54,982 bases of DNA, taken from the NCBI RefSeq assembly GCF_934668725.1, contig NZ_CAKUOF010000023.1, positions 1 through 54,982 of the forward strand, given 5' to 3'. A program made the position numbers and the translations under genes. The notes under the pieces are model-generated. The model made no database searches. It was given only the letters and a program-made list of their open reading frames with translations, and had not been told where the DNA came from. The stretch is from an uncultured Dysgonomonas sp. GTDB taxonomy: Bacteria; Bacteroidota; Bacteroidia; Bacteroidales; Dysgonomonadaceae. Shown in pieces: positions 42,956-51,588 of the stretch. Positions within the stretch are counted from its first letter, which is position 1. Each line of letters opens with the position of its first letter.

Positions 42956-43918
42956 TTATTTGACTTTTAGCTCATTAATCTCTTCCGCTCTCAACAAGTC
43001 GTTATTCTCAATCACGAAAACCTGATTTCGTCCCCCACTTTTTTCAAAAAGCTCAATGACCAATTGTTTATCATTCGGAATCGTGATTTTATCAATGGTA
43101 AATACCGTTCGTTCTGTTTGATTACCACCAACGGTAGATATAAAGTTGTAGACACGAAGCGGATAAATAATCGTTTCTTGGATAGCTGTCTGCTTGGTTA
43201 TTTTCTTATCTACAATCTTCATTCTTACAAAGTCAATATCAAAAGGCACATTGGATGAATTTTTGATGGAAGTATGTAGATACAACTGGGTATTATGCGA
43301 ATAAATACCTTTCAACAGGTATTGAATACCAAAACGCTTTGATCCGATATGCTTTACCAATCGTTTGTCATTTTTGTAGATCGAACGATTTATTAAGTAC
43401 ACCAATCGAGGCGATTCGCTTCCCAATTCCTTCAGATAAATATCCAGACTGTTGTTTGGACGATTGGTAGCTATACCATCGTGCATAAAATCTTTCATCT
43501 CAATGTTTAACTTTTCAGGTTCATCAGCAAATTTGACATTGAAGGTATAATAGCTACCTTCTTCAGTAATCACAGCCATATTCGTTTCCGCTTCGAATTG
43601 ACGAACAGCAGCCTTGACACGCAATACATTTTCCGAAGTACCCGCTTTGCCAGCAATAATATTACTCGAACCTAAGTCCACATAACGAATAGATGCAGGA
43701 AAGATAATATGGACCGTTTTATCAAAAGTCACTTCCAATCCATACGGCGGTATCATTCGATCGAAGGTTATTTTCTTGGAAAGCCCTTCGTAATAGTCTC
43801 CGAATGTCGGTTTGAGAACTTGTTGCAGATCTTCCTGTATATCTTTTACCTCTTCTGTTTGTGCATTGATTGTTAGAGCTGTAAGCATCAACGCAAATGC
43901 AATTATATATTTCTTCAT
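42956..43918 (-). CDS. traN: conjugal transfer protein TraN (DUF4138, CTnDOT-type)
   Basis: 320 residues. Signal peptide MKKYIIAFALMLTALTINAQ, then the DUF4138 beta domains: LEVTFDKTVHIIFPASIRYV DLGSSNIIAGKAG and LLKGIYSHNTQLYLHTSIKN SSNVPFDIDFVRMKI. The family is a VirB9-like periplasmic part of the CTnDOT mating apparatus. The reading frame is intact. It is 56 bp after the traM remnant. Without the upstream tra genes it cannot build a transfer channel alone. Confidence 0.9.
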   Translation of the reverse strand: MKKYIIAFALMLTALTINAQTEEVKDIQEDLQQVLKPTFGDYYEGLSKKITFDRMIPPYGLEVTFDKTVHIIFPASIRYVDLGSSNIIAGKAGTSENVLRVKAAVRQFEAETNMAVITEEGSYYTFNVKFADEPEKLNIEMKDFMHDGIATNRPNNSLDIYLKELGSESPRLVYLINRSIYKNDKRLVKHIGSKRFGIQYLLKGIYSHNTQLYLHTSIKNSSNVPFDIDFVRMKIVDKKITKQTAIQETIIYPLRVYNFISTVGGNQTERTVFTIDKITIPNDKQLVIELFEKSGGRNQVFVIENNDLLRAEEINELKVK

Positions 43919-43974
43919 TTTTCTGATTTTTAATTATTTACTTTAATCTTCAAATTGGCATATTTGCACATTAG

Positions 43975-45187
43975 CTAATTAGCCTTCGGCATTAACATGA
44001 CTCGATACCCTGATTTGAGTGTGACCTTAACCTGTCGTATCTTCTTCTGCATATAAGCCGATACACCTTGTATCGCACCTTTGCTCAAATCTGAAGTCAA
44101 TTGTGCCCCTGTACTCTGCGTCATGGTAAAACTCGTGCACACACTATTTCCCATATTGGCAACAATTTCTTTGGCTGCGTTCATTTCCAATGAACCAGGG
44201 ATATGAATTCCTTTTTGTCCGTCACTGTCGAAGGTTACCATCTCCACAGGAATAATTCTTCCCTGATATTCAATTGATGATATCTGTATATCCAATCGTT
44301 CACCCTGTATCTTGGCAACACCTGTTAAAATTGTATTCTCGGGAATAATCGTTGTTCCTGCCATCAGTGGCTCTGTCAAACGCAATCGTGTTGTTTGTCC
44401 GTCAATACCGTTTGGTCATCATGGATGACCGCAGCGATGGTATTCTTGGTATTTACTCCGACTTCGCCACCCATTGTATTGAAACTGCTATTGCGAGGCT
44501 GGTCATACATATAGAATAACTCTTCGTTTGATATATTCTGAGCTAATGACGAAACAGTTTGCCTTTGTATCTGTCGAATAGGGCTCACCTTTGTTTTGCC
44601 ATTATTGGATGAGTTATCCTTACCATAATTGTCAATCTTGCTTTTCAGTGAATTATTCTTCTGTCCGAAAGGTTCGCCTTGATTCTGTCCATGTGCATAT
44701 ACTTGGAAGCCATTTCGTAAGATTTTTCCATCAATGCTAACTGTTCATCCATGGCGCTTTTAGCATCTTCTTTTTCCTGCATTTTGGCTTCCAATTCATC
44801 CAACTTCTTTTTTATCTCTTCTTTCTCAGTATCGTGTTTGGGCTTTTCATAGAAATTACCCAATGTGCGATTGATATCCTGATAAGCAGAAACCGAGTTG
44901 TTTATCGGAGCTTTTTGAGTAGTTGCTTGATTCTGTTTCGGCCCGTCTCCCAAGTCAAGACTAACTTTCTCATTCTTGGAGTTTTCCAACATATCGGCAT
45001 ATCCCTGAAGAGAATTCATCCGGTTCTTCTGCCGCTCTTTCATTTGCTCCTGTTCGTAGGCATCTTTTTTGTCTCCGATTATACCATCTCCCTTGGGATC
45101 GGGTATATCGGCATTGAATCCCATGCCTACCTGTTCTTTGGCTTTATCATCCTCCGATGGAGCGAATATCAGCCACATACACTTGAT
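43975..45187 (-). pseudogene. traM: traM remnant: 5' truncated with two frameshifts
   Basis: Three minus-strand frames add up to a TraM protein. Fragment 1 (45178 to 44645) begins inside the N-terminal part at CMWLIFAPSEDDKAKEQ and has a coiled coil. Fragment 2 (about 44690 to 44376) holds SPIRQIQRQTVSSLAQ and AAVIHDDQTVLT. Fragment 3 (44385 to 43975) holds RLTEPLMAGTTIIPENTILT and the C-terminal barrel. The first break fits a 2-base TA duplication near 44695 (ASKY-AHGQNQGEPFGQ), the second a 1-base loss near 44400 (QTV-DGQTTRLRLTEP). The first about 25 residues, including the membrane helix, are missing where unrelated DNA begins near 45187. Confidence 0.85.
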
Positions 45188-45260
45188 TGTAAATCAATCA
45201 CGGGATATAACACATATTGAATCACTTTTAGAGAGATTGTCAGAACTGGTCTTATATGAT

Positions 45261-45839
45261 ATGGGTAAAGATATTTACACGAAATTATTAGATTACCTGT
45301 CTACATTCAATCCAGATATGGCTCGGGAAATTGAAGAAAGTAATAATGAAATGTTTGGAAAATATGATCATATCGTAGAAGCGGCTGAACTGTTAGCAAT
45401 ACAAATTCATACCGGACAAACTGACAAAGCAGGCGTAGATTATTTTTCAGGACACCTAACTACTGTAGGAGGATCAGGTTGTACATGGAAAGATAAAATT
45501 GTTGGCTATCTGCATGATGCAGCAGAAGATACCGAATACTCAGTTGAACAAGTTTCGAAAATGCTACAAGCCAAATGCAACAACGAAATTACGGAATTAC
45601 ACTTATCCGAGATCCGAGATGCTTTAAATCTATTGAATAGCCAGACAGCTAAAACGAGAGAGGAATATATCTCAAGAATAAAAAACAGCAGAATAGCAAC
45701 AAGAGTAAAGCTAAACGACCTGACTCACAATATGGACATCTCAAGAATATCGGAACCAACGGCTAAGGATATGGAACGATTGAAAAGATATAAAAAAGAA
45801 TACCGAACCATTTTAGAGTATTTAGGTCCTGTGAATTAG
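45261..45839 (+). CDS. HD-domain hydrolase, SpoT/MESH1-like
   Basis: 192 residues from ATG 45261; the frame is open to 45069, but that part overlaps the traM remnant antisense and looks artificial. Motifs: HIVEAAELLAIQIHTGQTDK AGVDYFSGH, then KIVGYLHDAAEDTEYSVEQV (HD pair) and ATRVKLNDLTHNMDISRI. This order (H...HD/ED...xDL.xN) resembles the (p)ppGpp hydrolase domain of SpoT and small MESH1-like enzymes. A role in alarmone or nucleotide breakdown is suggested, not shown. It starts just right of the tra breakpoint. Confidence 0.75.
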   Translation: MGKDIYTKLLDYLSTFNPDMAREIEESNNEMFGKYDHIVEAAELLAIQIHTGQTDKAGVDYFSGHLTTVGGSGCTWKDKIVGYLHDAAEDTEYSVEQVSKMLQAKCNNEITELHLSEIRDALNLLNSQTAKTREEYISRIKNSRIATRVKLNDLTHNMDISRISEPTAKDMERLKRYKKEYRTILEYLGPVN

Positions 45840-45884
45840 GAATGGAATAATTCAGATTAATATAATCTCATAAAATTACTCATC

Positions 45885-46229
45885 ATGGAAAATACAAACG
45901 ACAAGGAAGAATTAACCTTACAGAATGTTCCCAAAGCAGTTAATTATCTCATTAATGAGATTGCAGAGATGCGAGCTGTATTAACAACTATTGAAACCGG
46001 ATTAGGACTTGGAGCGCACAAACACAGGCCAATTGGTATTGAAAGAGCTTGTGAGATATTAGACCAGACAGAACGAGTTATAAAAAAGATGATGCGAAAC
46101 AACACGATTCCATACTATAAAGTAGAAAAGAAAATCTACTTTTTTGAAGATGAACTGATCAAATGGGTTGAGAAATCCCGTGTACCTACTTTTGATGAAA
46201 GATATGCCAATACCAGAAGAAGATATTAA
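45885..46229 (+). CDS. HTH (excisionase-type) DNA-binding protein
   Basis: 114 residues. An N-terminal coiled-coil helix (LQNVPKAVNYLINEIAEMRA) precedes IGIERACEILDQTERVIKKM MRNNTIPYYKVEKKIYFFED, a HTH_17 domain with complete wing. It differs from the two HTH genes at 20.9-21.4 kb, where the wing begins HKLLY or GKVLY. It probably regulates or excises an element. It is 45 bp downstream of the HD gene and 13 bp before the next gene. Confidence 0.85.
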   Translation: MENTNDKEELTLQNVPKAVNYLINEIAEMRAVLTTIETGLGLGAHKHRPIGIERACEILDQTERVIKKMMRNNTIPYYKVEKKIYFFEDELIKWVEKSRVPTFDERYANTRRRY

Positions 46230-46242
46230 AAACACTTTAGCC

Positions 46243-47460
46243 ATGAAACTCACGAGAAAAGAACTATATGATTTGGTTTGGGAAGAGCCATTAACCGCTA
46301 TATCCAAACGTCTGGAAATATCAGGAGCAGAATTAGGTAGGCGTTGTAGTGCCGCAAATATACCTCTTCCTCCTAATGGATACTGGTCTAAGCTAGCACA
46401 TGGAAAAACAATAGAAAAAGTTCCTCTTACTGATGATGAAAATCAGGAAGTAGATTTAGCTCCTTACTTAACGCCACAACAGATTATTGAAAAGGAGATA
46501 AGTAAAGGTAACCTTTCTGTATTTAAAGTTCCTGAAATTCTATATGCCAAAGATCCCTTAATCATTGATACGAAGGAAAAACATCGGGAAGATATGATTC
46601 CATGGAGTCAGCGGAAAAGCCCTTACAAAAGTAAAATTAAAGAATCTTTAAATGTTTCTGTTGGAGAAAAAACGATAGACAGAGCATTATGCATATTTTC
46701 CACAGTAATCAATGCTTTACGATTTAGAGGTCATGATATAAAAATCCAAAAAAAGAATGAATATAACCCTTCAACTTATGCTGTGGTCAATGGAGAAGAA
46801 ATCAAGATTGATCTGACAGAGAGAAGGCGTATGAAGTCTGATGGGACAAGTACCAGAGATACGGAATACAGTGGAGAACTTCAATTCAATATTTATGGAG
46901 AATGGAGAGATACAACCATATATAAAGATACAACACTCACTCGTTTAGAGGATAAGATAATAGAAATAATTGCTAATTTGGAATTACGTTCTAAGAATAT
47001 AAAGGAAAAACGCATAGCCGATGAGGAACGCAGAATCCGACAAGCCGAAGAAGAGCGTATCCGCAAAGAAAGAGAAGCTAAAGAAAGGGAGGAATGTGAA
47101 AAGTTTGAGGCCAAGCGACAAGCAGAACTTAAGAAGTTCAGGATGATGTTCAACATGGCTGAACGGCTTCGTAAGGCTAATATGCTTCGACAATATATTG
47201 CAGACTACGAGGAATATTTAAGAACCAGCGATGCAATGAATGAAGAAGTTATAGAGAAATTAGACTGGGCTAGAAAGAAAGCAGATTGGCTAGATCCTTT
47301 TATTGATGTCGAGGATGAATATCTGAATGAGGACGATAAGGATCAAAAGGTAGAGCCAGTAAAAACAGAATCAAATGCTCGCCATTCATCATCTACTATT
47401 GAAGCGGAGAGATATAATTTCTGGACTAGACCTTATCGTTGGTTTAATAAAAAAAGATAA
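46243..47460 (+). CDS. conserved hypothetical protein with N-terminal HTH-like region and long coiled coil
   Basis: 405 residues from ATG 46243 (MKLTRKELYDLVWEEPLTAI), the natural domain start; the frame is open to 46168 inside the HTH gene. Residues of about 1-50 (LEISGAELGRRCSAANIPLP PNGYW) match a widespread uncharacterised HTH-like domain. The middle (about 125-230) is a beta/alpha domain, and about 240-330 is a highly charged coiled coil. I know of no function. The presence of this domain in accessory islands of many bacteria would fit a defence or DNA-associated role, but this is a guess. Confidence 0.75.
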   Translation: MKLTRKELYDLVWEEPLTAISKRLEISGAELGRRCSAANIPLPPNGYWSKLAHGKTIEKVPLTDDENQEVDLAPYLTPQQIIEKEISKGNLSVFKVPEILYAKDPLIIDTKEKHREDMIPWSQRKSPYKSKIKESLNVSVGEKTIDRALCIFSTVINALRFRGHDIKIQKKNEYNPSTYAVVNGEEIKIDLTERRRMKSDGTSTRDTEYSGELQFNIYGEWRDTTIYKDTTLTRLEDKIIEIIANLELRSKNIKEKRIADEERRIRQAEEERIRKEREAKEREECEKFEAKRQAELKKFRMMFNMAERLRKANMLRQYIADYEEYLRTSDAMNEEVIEKLDWARKKADWLDPFIDVEDEYLNEDDKDQKVEPVKTESNARHSSSTIEAERYNFWTRPYRWFNKKR

Positions 47461-47547
47461 AACAGGAAACCAATATGCTTCCTCAACAAAATTGCATCCT
47501 AATAATGCGAATTTAATTAATAATCGCACTATTTAAGTGCAATATAT

Positions 47548-47555
47548 TATCTTTG
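47548..47555 (+). promoter_or_regulatory. -7 box and palindrome upstream of AAA ATPase gene
   Basis: TATCTTTG fits TAnnTTTG, 16 bp before the ATG at 47571. Just upstream are short palindromes: GCACT/AGTGC at about 47526-47540, and TGCGA/TCGCA spaced by 13 AT bases. These could be an operator. Confidence 0.5.
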
Positions 47556-47570
47556 TAAAAAACAGATGAT

Positions 47571-48740
47571 ATGGAAAAGTTATTTGAATATTCCAATAAG
47601 CTAATAAAAAAAGCAGATGCAAGCTTTTTGCGCTATATGTACAACGAGATCAATTGGCAAAGTCGGATGATTGGCCTTATCGGACCTCGTGGTGTGGGAA
47701 AAACAACCTTAGTTTTGCAATATATTAAGCAAAATCTGAATCCTGCTGAAACACTTTATGTAACAGCAGAAGATTTCTATTTTGTAGACAATCGGATTAC
47801 AGAACTGGTCGACACCTTTGTTAAGTATGGCGGAAAATATCTGTTCATAGATGAAATTCATAAATATAAAGATTGGGCAAAAGAGCTCAAACTGATTTAT
47901 GATTATCACAAGGAGTTGAAAGTGGTTTTTACAGGTTCTTCTGTATTGGATATTAAAAAAGGAGCTTCCGATCTCAGCCGTAGGGCTGTTATATACAACA
48001 TGCAAGGCTTGTCTTTCCGTGAATATTTACAATTATTCCATAATATATCAACAAAGGCGTATTCACTGGAAGAAATAGTACAACACAAAGTTGAAATTGC
48101 AGATTTAAAGCGTCCATTACCTTTATTTGCTGATTATCTGAAAAGGGGCTATTATCCGTTTGCTTTAGAAGAAGATTTTGAAATACGTTTGGGCCAGATT
48201 ATTAATCAAACTTTGGAAAATGATATTCCGATGTATGCCGATATGAATGTGGCAACCGGAAGGAAGCTAAAACAATTGCTTGCTATCATTTCTAAAAGTG
48301 CTCCATTCAAACCCAATATGACTAAAATAGCAGAAATGCTCTCTGCCAGCCGTAATAATATTTCAGATTATTGTCTGTATATCGAGGAAGCAGGCATGAT
48401 AGCCCAGCTGCGAGACAATACGGGTGGTATCCGGGGATTAGGTAAGGTTGATAAGATATATTTGGATAATACGAACCTGATATACAATCTAGCTGAGGAC
48501 ACTTCCAATGTCGGTAATATCAGGGAAACATTTTTCTTAAATCAAATGCGAGTAAAACATGATGTGTTTGCATCGCCTGTCGCAGATTTCCAGATTGATG
48601 ATAAAACGTTTGAAGTGGGAGGGAAGAACAAAGGACAGAAGCAGATAAAAGAAGTTGAAAATGGATATGTTGTGAAAGACGACATAGAAAATGGTTTCCT
48701 GAACATTATTCCACTTTGGCAATTAGGCTTGACTTATTGA
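47571..48740 (+). CDS. AAA ATPase with DUF4143 domain
   Basis: 389 residues. The AAA_14 domain has Walker A GLIGPRGVGKTTLVLQYI (about 36-53) and Walker B KYLFIDEIHKYKDWAKEL with the sensor TGSS. The C-terminal DUF4143 domain (about 210-385) has SASRNNISDYCLYIEEAGMI, the winged-helix part, and the nuclease-like end FEVGGKNKGQKQI. These proteins are common and often strain-specific; a few are linked to defence or toxin-like functions, but their biochemistry is unclear. The gene is transcribed on its own from the preceding promoter and ends a 4-gene plus-strand block. Confidence 0.92.
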   Translation: MEKLFEYSNKLIKKADASFLRYMYNEINWQSRMIGLIGPRGVGKTTLVLQYIKQNLNPAETLYVTAEDFYFVDNRITELVDTFVKYGGKYLFIDEIHKYKDWAKELKLIYDYHKELKVVFTGSSVLDIKKGASDLSRRAVIYNMQGLSFREYLQLFHNISTKAYSLEEIVQHKVEIADLKRPLPLFADYLKRGYYPFALEEDFEIRLGQIINQTLENDIPMYADMNVATGRKLKQLLAIISKSAPFKPNMTKIAEMLSASRNNISDYCLYIEEAGMIAQLRDNTGGIRGLGKVDKIYLDNTNLIYNLAEDTSNVGNIRETFFLNQMRVKHDVFASPVADFQIDDKTFEVGGKNKGQKQIKEVENGYVVKDDIENGFLNIIPLWQLGLTY

Positions 48741-49248
48741 AAAAATACTTATATTTGCATATAATTCTTTATAAGACAGGGTGTTATTTGGATCGAAAAA
48801 ATCTACTCAATTTCGAGTTGCCAAATCGTTACCATTGACTGTTTTGGAAAATATAAAATACTGACGGAGCATCATTTAGGCCATAAAATAGCGATCCGCT
48901 CGGAACAGAACCTTCGGGTCAGTTCAAAGGCAGAACAAAATCAAAGTCTTCTAAACTAATGGTTTAGAAGACTTTTTTTATTGCTTTATGCTAAACCTGA
49001 TGACAATCGGAAGCAATAGAAAGACTACTAAAAGTCAAAATTTACTACTGAACAACTACGATTCAAAACACGATACTTTTTAGTAGTTATTTCTATAAAA
49101 AACCTCTCATTTTCTGCACCTTGTCGCAGAGTTGTCTTATATTCTTCAAAACAAAAATTTGTAATTAAAAATTGAAGATTATGAGATTGTAAAAGTTAAG
49201 ACTAGATCTGACAGTCGGGCAATTTTTAAGGTTTTATATTTGGGTTTT
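48741..49248. other. intergenic region with structured RNA-like stretch and terminator
   Basis: About 500 bp without a gene. Around 48900-48925 GAAC...ACC, TTCG, GGT...GTTC can fold with a UUCG tetraloop. A strong terminator-like hairpin follows at 48944-48979. The upstream segment (about 48780-48940) could be a small RNA ending at that terminator, or just the 3' UTR of the ATPase gene. From 48980 to 49248 nothing recognisable is seen. Confidence 0.4.
48944..48979 (+). terminator. strong intrinsic terminator
   Basis: Perfect 13-bp stem AAGTCTTCTAAAC/GTTTAGAAGACTT with a 5-nt loop and a run of seven T. It lies 200 bp after the ATPase gene stop, an unusually long 3' region. Confidence 0.9.
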
Positions 49249-49509
49249 CTAAGACATAATTTCTTGGAATAGGCATATAATTAGAGGGGAATTTTCGTTT
49301 TTCGTTGCCTGGCCTTTATGTTGAAATTCATGCACTAAGGTGTTTGTAAGGTTATACGAATCATTCAAGAACTCTGAAATTTTATTGTTTGATTTATTTG
49401 CAAATATATTTCCTCCTTGTTCGAATGGGACTGCACTCTCTTTAGATGTAGTGCTTAACCCTAATGCACCTGTTGGGTTATCCCTAACAGGTATCATTCC
49501 TTTTAGCAT
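49249..49509 (-). pseudogene. fragment of Rhs C-terminal metallopeptidase toxin (copy of 54197-54982 region)
   Basis: The 86-codon frame repeats a central piece of the toxin at the right end: LGLSTTSKESA, NKSNNKISEFLNDSYNLTNTLVHE. Here the zinc motif reads HEFQH. The 5' side has a one-base difference (CTAAAAGGA against CTAAGGGA) that changes frame, and the 3' side breaks off after KNENSP. At DNA level 49291-49514 matches 54455-54676 in the same orientation. It is a dead duplicate left at the distal end of the Rhs locus. Confidence 0.8.
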
Positions 49510-49514
49510 AAAAA
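49291..49514. repeat. direct repeat of 54455-54676
   Basis: About 220 bp of near-identical DNA, beginning ATTTTCGTTTTTCGTTG and ending AGCATAAAAA, in the same orientation as the Rhs toxin region 5.2 kb to the right. Scattered substitutions show it is not very recent. Confidence 0.8.
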
Positions 49515-49549
49515 TTCTCTAATATACCACTCGAGGGTATCCAAAAGAA

Positions 49550-50101
49550 TTATTTCTTTTCATAAGTAGAAAATTCTTGTGTAATCAAAGTTTTGAAACT
49601 AAACTTATTTTTTTCTTTATCTTTTACACCAATATTTATTATTAATGTTGCAGCTGGAGTTAATGTTGTAGCGTCACCTCTTTGTTCGATTTCATCCAGT
49701 TGCCCATCTAGAACCATTCTAAATATTTTGTCTGGAACTTTCGATACGACTAGAGAGTCAATATGGATTGCTTTATTCTTAATACTCTTTTGTGTTGAAT
49801 ACCTATTAATTATTCTGTTCTTCGACTCATAAATCGTACAATGATATCCTCCAGTTCCATCAAAAAAATATTCTAAAAAGATTATAGTGTCATTCTTCAA
49901 TAGGTTATTATTCGATGACAATTTATTAAATATAAGGTTTCTAGATTCTTCAAACTCCTCTTTATTAAGAAACTTAATATTTTCAGATGTCTTTTTCAGA
50001 TTTATTTCTATTTGATCTAATTGGCTAGTTTTACATTGATAAAAGAAGAATATAGTAATAGCAATGCAAATTATATTTATTATTTTCATATTCACAATCA
50101 T
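49550..50101 (-). CDS. candidate immunity protein to Rhs cassette 3 (exported or lipid-anchored)
   Basis: 183 residues. The start shares a base with the ancestral stop of the toxin frame (TAATG at 50101), as expected for translational coupling of toxin and immunity. N-terminal hydrophobic stretch IINIICIAITIFFFYQC with a Cys that could be lipidated, though the lipobox is weak. The rest is a small alpha/beta domain with no recognised family. Immunity is inferred from its place directly after a toxin cassette, the same layout as its two neighbours. Confidence 0.65.
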   Translation of the reverse strand: MIVNMKIINIICIAITIFFFYQCKTSQLDQIEINLKKTSENIKFLNKEEFEESRNLIFNKLSSNNNLLKNDTIIFLEYFFDGTGGYHCTIYESKNRIINRYSTQKSIKNKAIHIDSLVVSKVPDKIFRMVLDGQLDEIEQRGDATTLTPAATLIINIGVKDKEKNKFSFKTLITQEFSTYEKK

Positions 50102-51240
50102 TATTTCCTTAAACTAGGTAATAGCCCTTTAGGGATTAATATTCTTGGGGTAGACCGATAGCTTGTTCCATTAAATTTATTAACTCTAGTTCCTATATTG
50201 AGGATTCTAGAATCCTCCCATCCTCCTGAGCCTTGTCGAACATAATGTGTTCTAAGAGGTAGACCTGCATCTGCTCTCATTTGATTTTCGACATCTGTAG
50301 CATATTTTTCAGATACTTTTATTGCTTTTACATTAGGAGGTGTTAACTATATCCTTCCAGCTTGATCAGCCCCATTCTCTAATACATCTTTCCGATGAGC
50401 TAATTCATGCCCTATATCCAACCAAAATGGACTCGTTTGAATTCCATTTTCAGTTGGAGTTTCACTTCCTTGAAATGAATCTTTTAAAGTAATTTCACCT
50501 GTCGCTGAATCGGAAATATCTGCTGTATTCTCTTGACCTGAAACAATAAATATATTGTTATTATCATTTGCGAAAAAATTTAAAAGACCATTTCCTGTTA
50601 CATTTTTATCCAATTGATTTAGTCCTTTTAAAACTCCTTCTAAAAAACTTCCGCTTGCGGGAGTATATGCTGTATATTCTCCTTTATTATATAGTTCCCA
50701 TTGCCCATTATTATATCTGTAATAATCTGTCCCATCAGAGTATTGTATCCACATCCCTGTAGGGTCAATATATTTCATCGGATTATTCATCACATAGGCA
50801 TAGGGACTAATGCTATAATACTTCTCCGCCAGCGGATCCATCGTAGTAAATCGATTATATCCCGGGTCGTAGAATCTAGCACTATAATCATACTGATTCA
50901 GCTCATGACTTCGATCCAACTCCTTACCATTGTACTTAAACTCCTGTTTACCCTGCTCGGTCGTAGTACCCTCGGCAAACGCCATGCCGAAAGGATAAAA
51001 CTGGTTACTCTGAATAACACCGGCCGAAGCATTCGCCACTATTCGGTTATTACCCAAGTGATCCTTGATGTAAAAATAATAAGTATTTCCTTCAATATAC
51101 CCATTATCAGTTAAGATTGTTTTTAAAGTGCCAGCTTCATAAATCTTATTACCAACATAATCAGTAGTTATAGAGGTTGTTAAGCTGGCATCAGTAGCAG
51201 TACTGCCAAGTTCCGGCTTCCCATCTAAGATGTATCTGCC
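50101..51240 (-). pseudogene. orphan Rhs C-terminal cassette 3 (HELAH metallopeptidase toxin) with in-frame stop
   Basis: The frame opens at about 51240 without an ATG, inside Rhs core sequence (TDYVGNKIYEAGTLKT, NRIVANASAGVIQSNQFYPF, SARFYDPGYNRFTTMDPLAE KYY). After the core ends (NNPMKYIDPTGMW) comes a variable toxin part with FWLDIGHELAHRKDVLENG, a HExxH zinc motif. TAG at 50347-50349 stops it. The same frame continues with SEKYATDVENQMRADAGLPL RTHYVRQG, where family relatives carry further conserved residues, to TAA at 50101. As an orphan module it is silent unless recombined onto a full Rhs gene, and the stop would also truncate the toxin. Confidence 0.8.
50821..51215. repeat. Rhs core repeat, copy in cassette 3
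   Basis: Roughly 390 bp very similar to 52981-53367 (for example the stretch coding KDHLGNNRIVANASA and YPFGMAFAEGTTTEQGKQ). Its left end also matches 54880-54982. Shared core DNA allows recombination that swaps Rhs C-termini. Confidence 0.85.
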
Positions 51241-51480
51241 TCATGGTGACAGGAGTATGTGCGTTTCTTATCATGTTGTTTTTTATCCTGATGGCTCACC
51301 GAACTCACAAAAGGTATTAGGCGGAGATTCAGGCACATGTCGACAGGTATGAAGAGCTCAGAATTGTTCTTTTTGCCAGGTGGGATGAATATCCCAAAAT
51401 TGAAGCGGAGATAAAATCAATGCTTGAGGACGAATGAGTTTTTAACTTGTAGAACTACTGTTGTACTATAATACAAAACT

Positions 51481-51502
51481 CCCGTAAGTTATTTCTTACG
51501 GG
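51481..51502 (-). terminator. hairpin, possible terminator
   Basis: CCCGTAAG/CTTACGGG with a 6-nt loop, followed on the minus strand within two bases by TTTTG. It lies about 90 bp past the stop of the 225-aa gene. Confidence 0.5.
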
Positions 51503-51548
51503 TGTTAGAACTAAGTCAAGCGAAAAGAACACTGTCCGATAAAACACA

Positions 51549-51578
51549 AACGGCTGCTCATTAGTTTAAGTAGCCGTT
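51549..51578 (-). terminator. hairpin just after candidate immunity gene 2
   Basis: Ten-bp arms with one G-T pair (AACGGCTGCT and AGTAGCCGTT) around a 10-nt loop, starting 11 bp past the stop at 51589 on the minus strand; the following sequence is only moderately T-rich. Confidence 0.55.
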
Positions 51579-51588
51579 GTTGTATAAA

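Larger units (their letters stand above)
51241..51588. other. inter-cassette region with gene fragment and two hairpins
   Basis: No complete gene. On the plus strand a 38-codon remnant (about 51325-51438) reads AEIQAHVDRYEELRIVLFAR WDEY and ends EIKSMLEDE; it lacks a start and its family is not recognised. Two hairpins at 51481-51502 and 51549-51578 follow. The fragment marks an insertion or deletion at the truncated start of cassette 3. Confidence 0.5.

Noticed and set aside
45069..45260. Longer N-terminus for the HD gene
   Set aside because: These 64 codons are antisense to the traM remnant and do not look like protein; the domain starts properly at 45261.
21360..50349. Alternative genetic code or selenocysteine to explain in-frame stops
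   Set aside because: All three stop codons are involved, normal genes in the window end at TAA, TGA and TAG, and the lost residues are not Cys-like catalytic sites.
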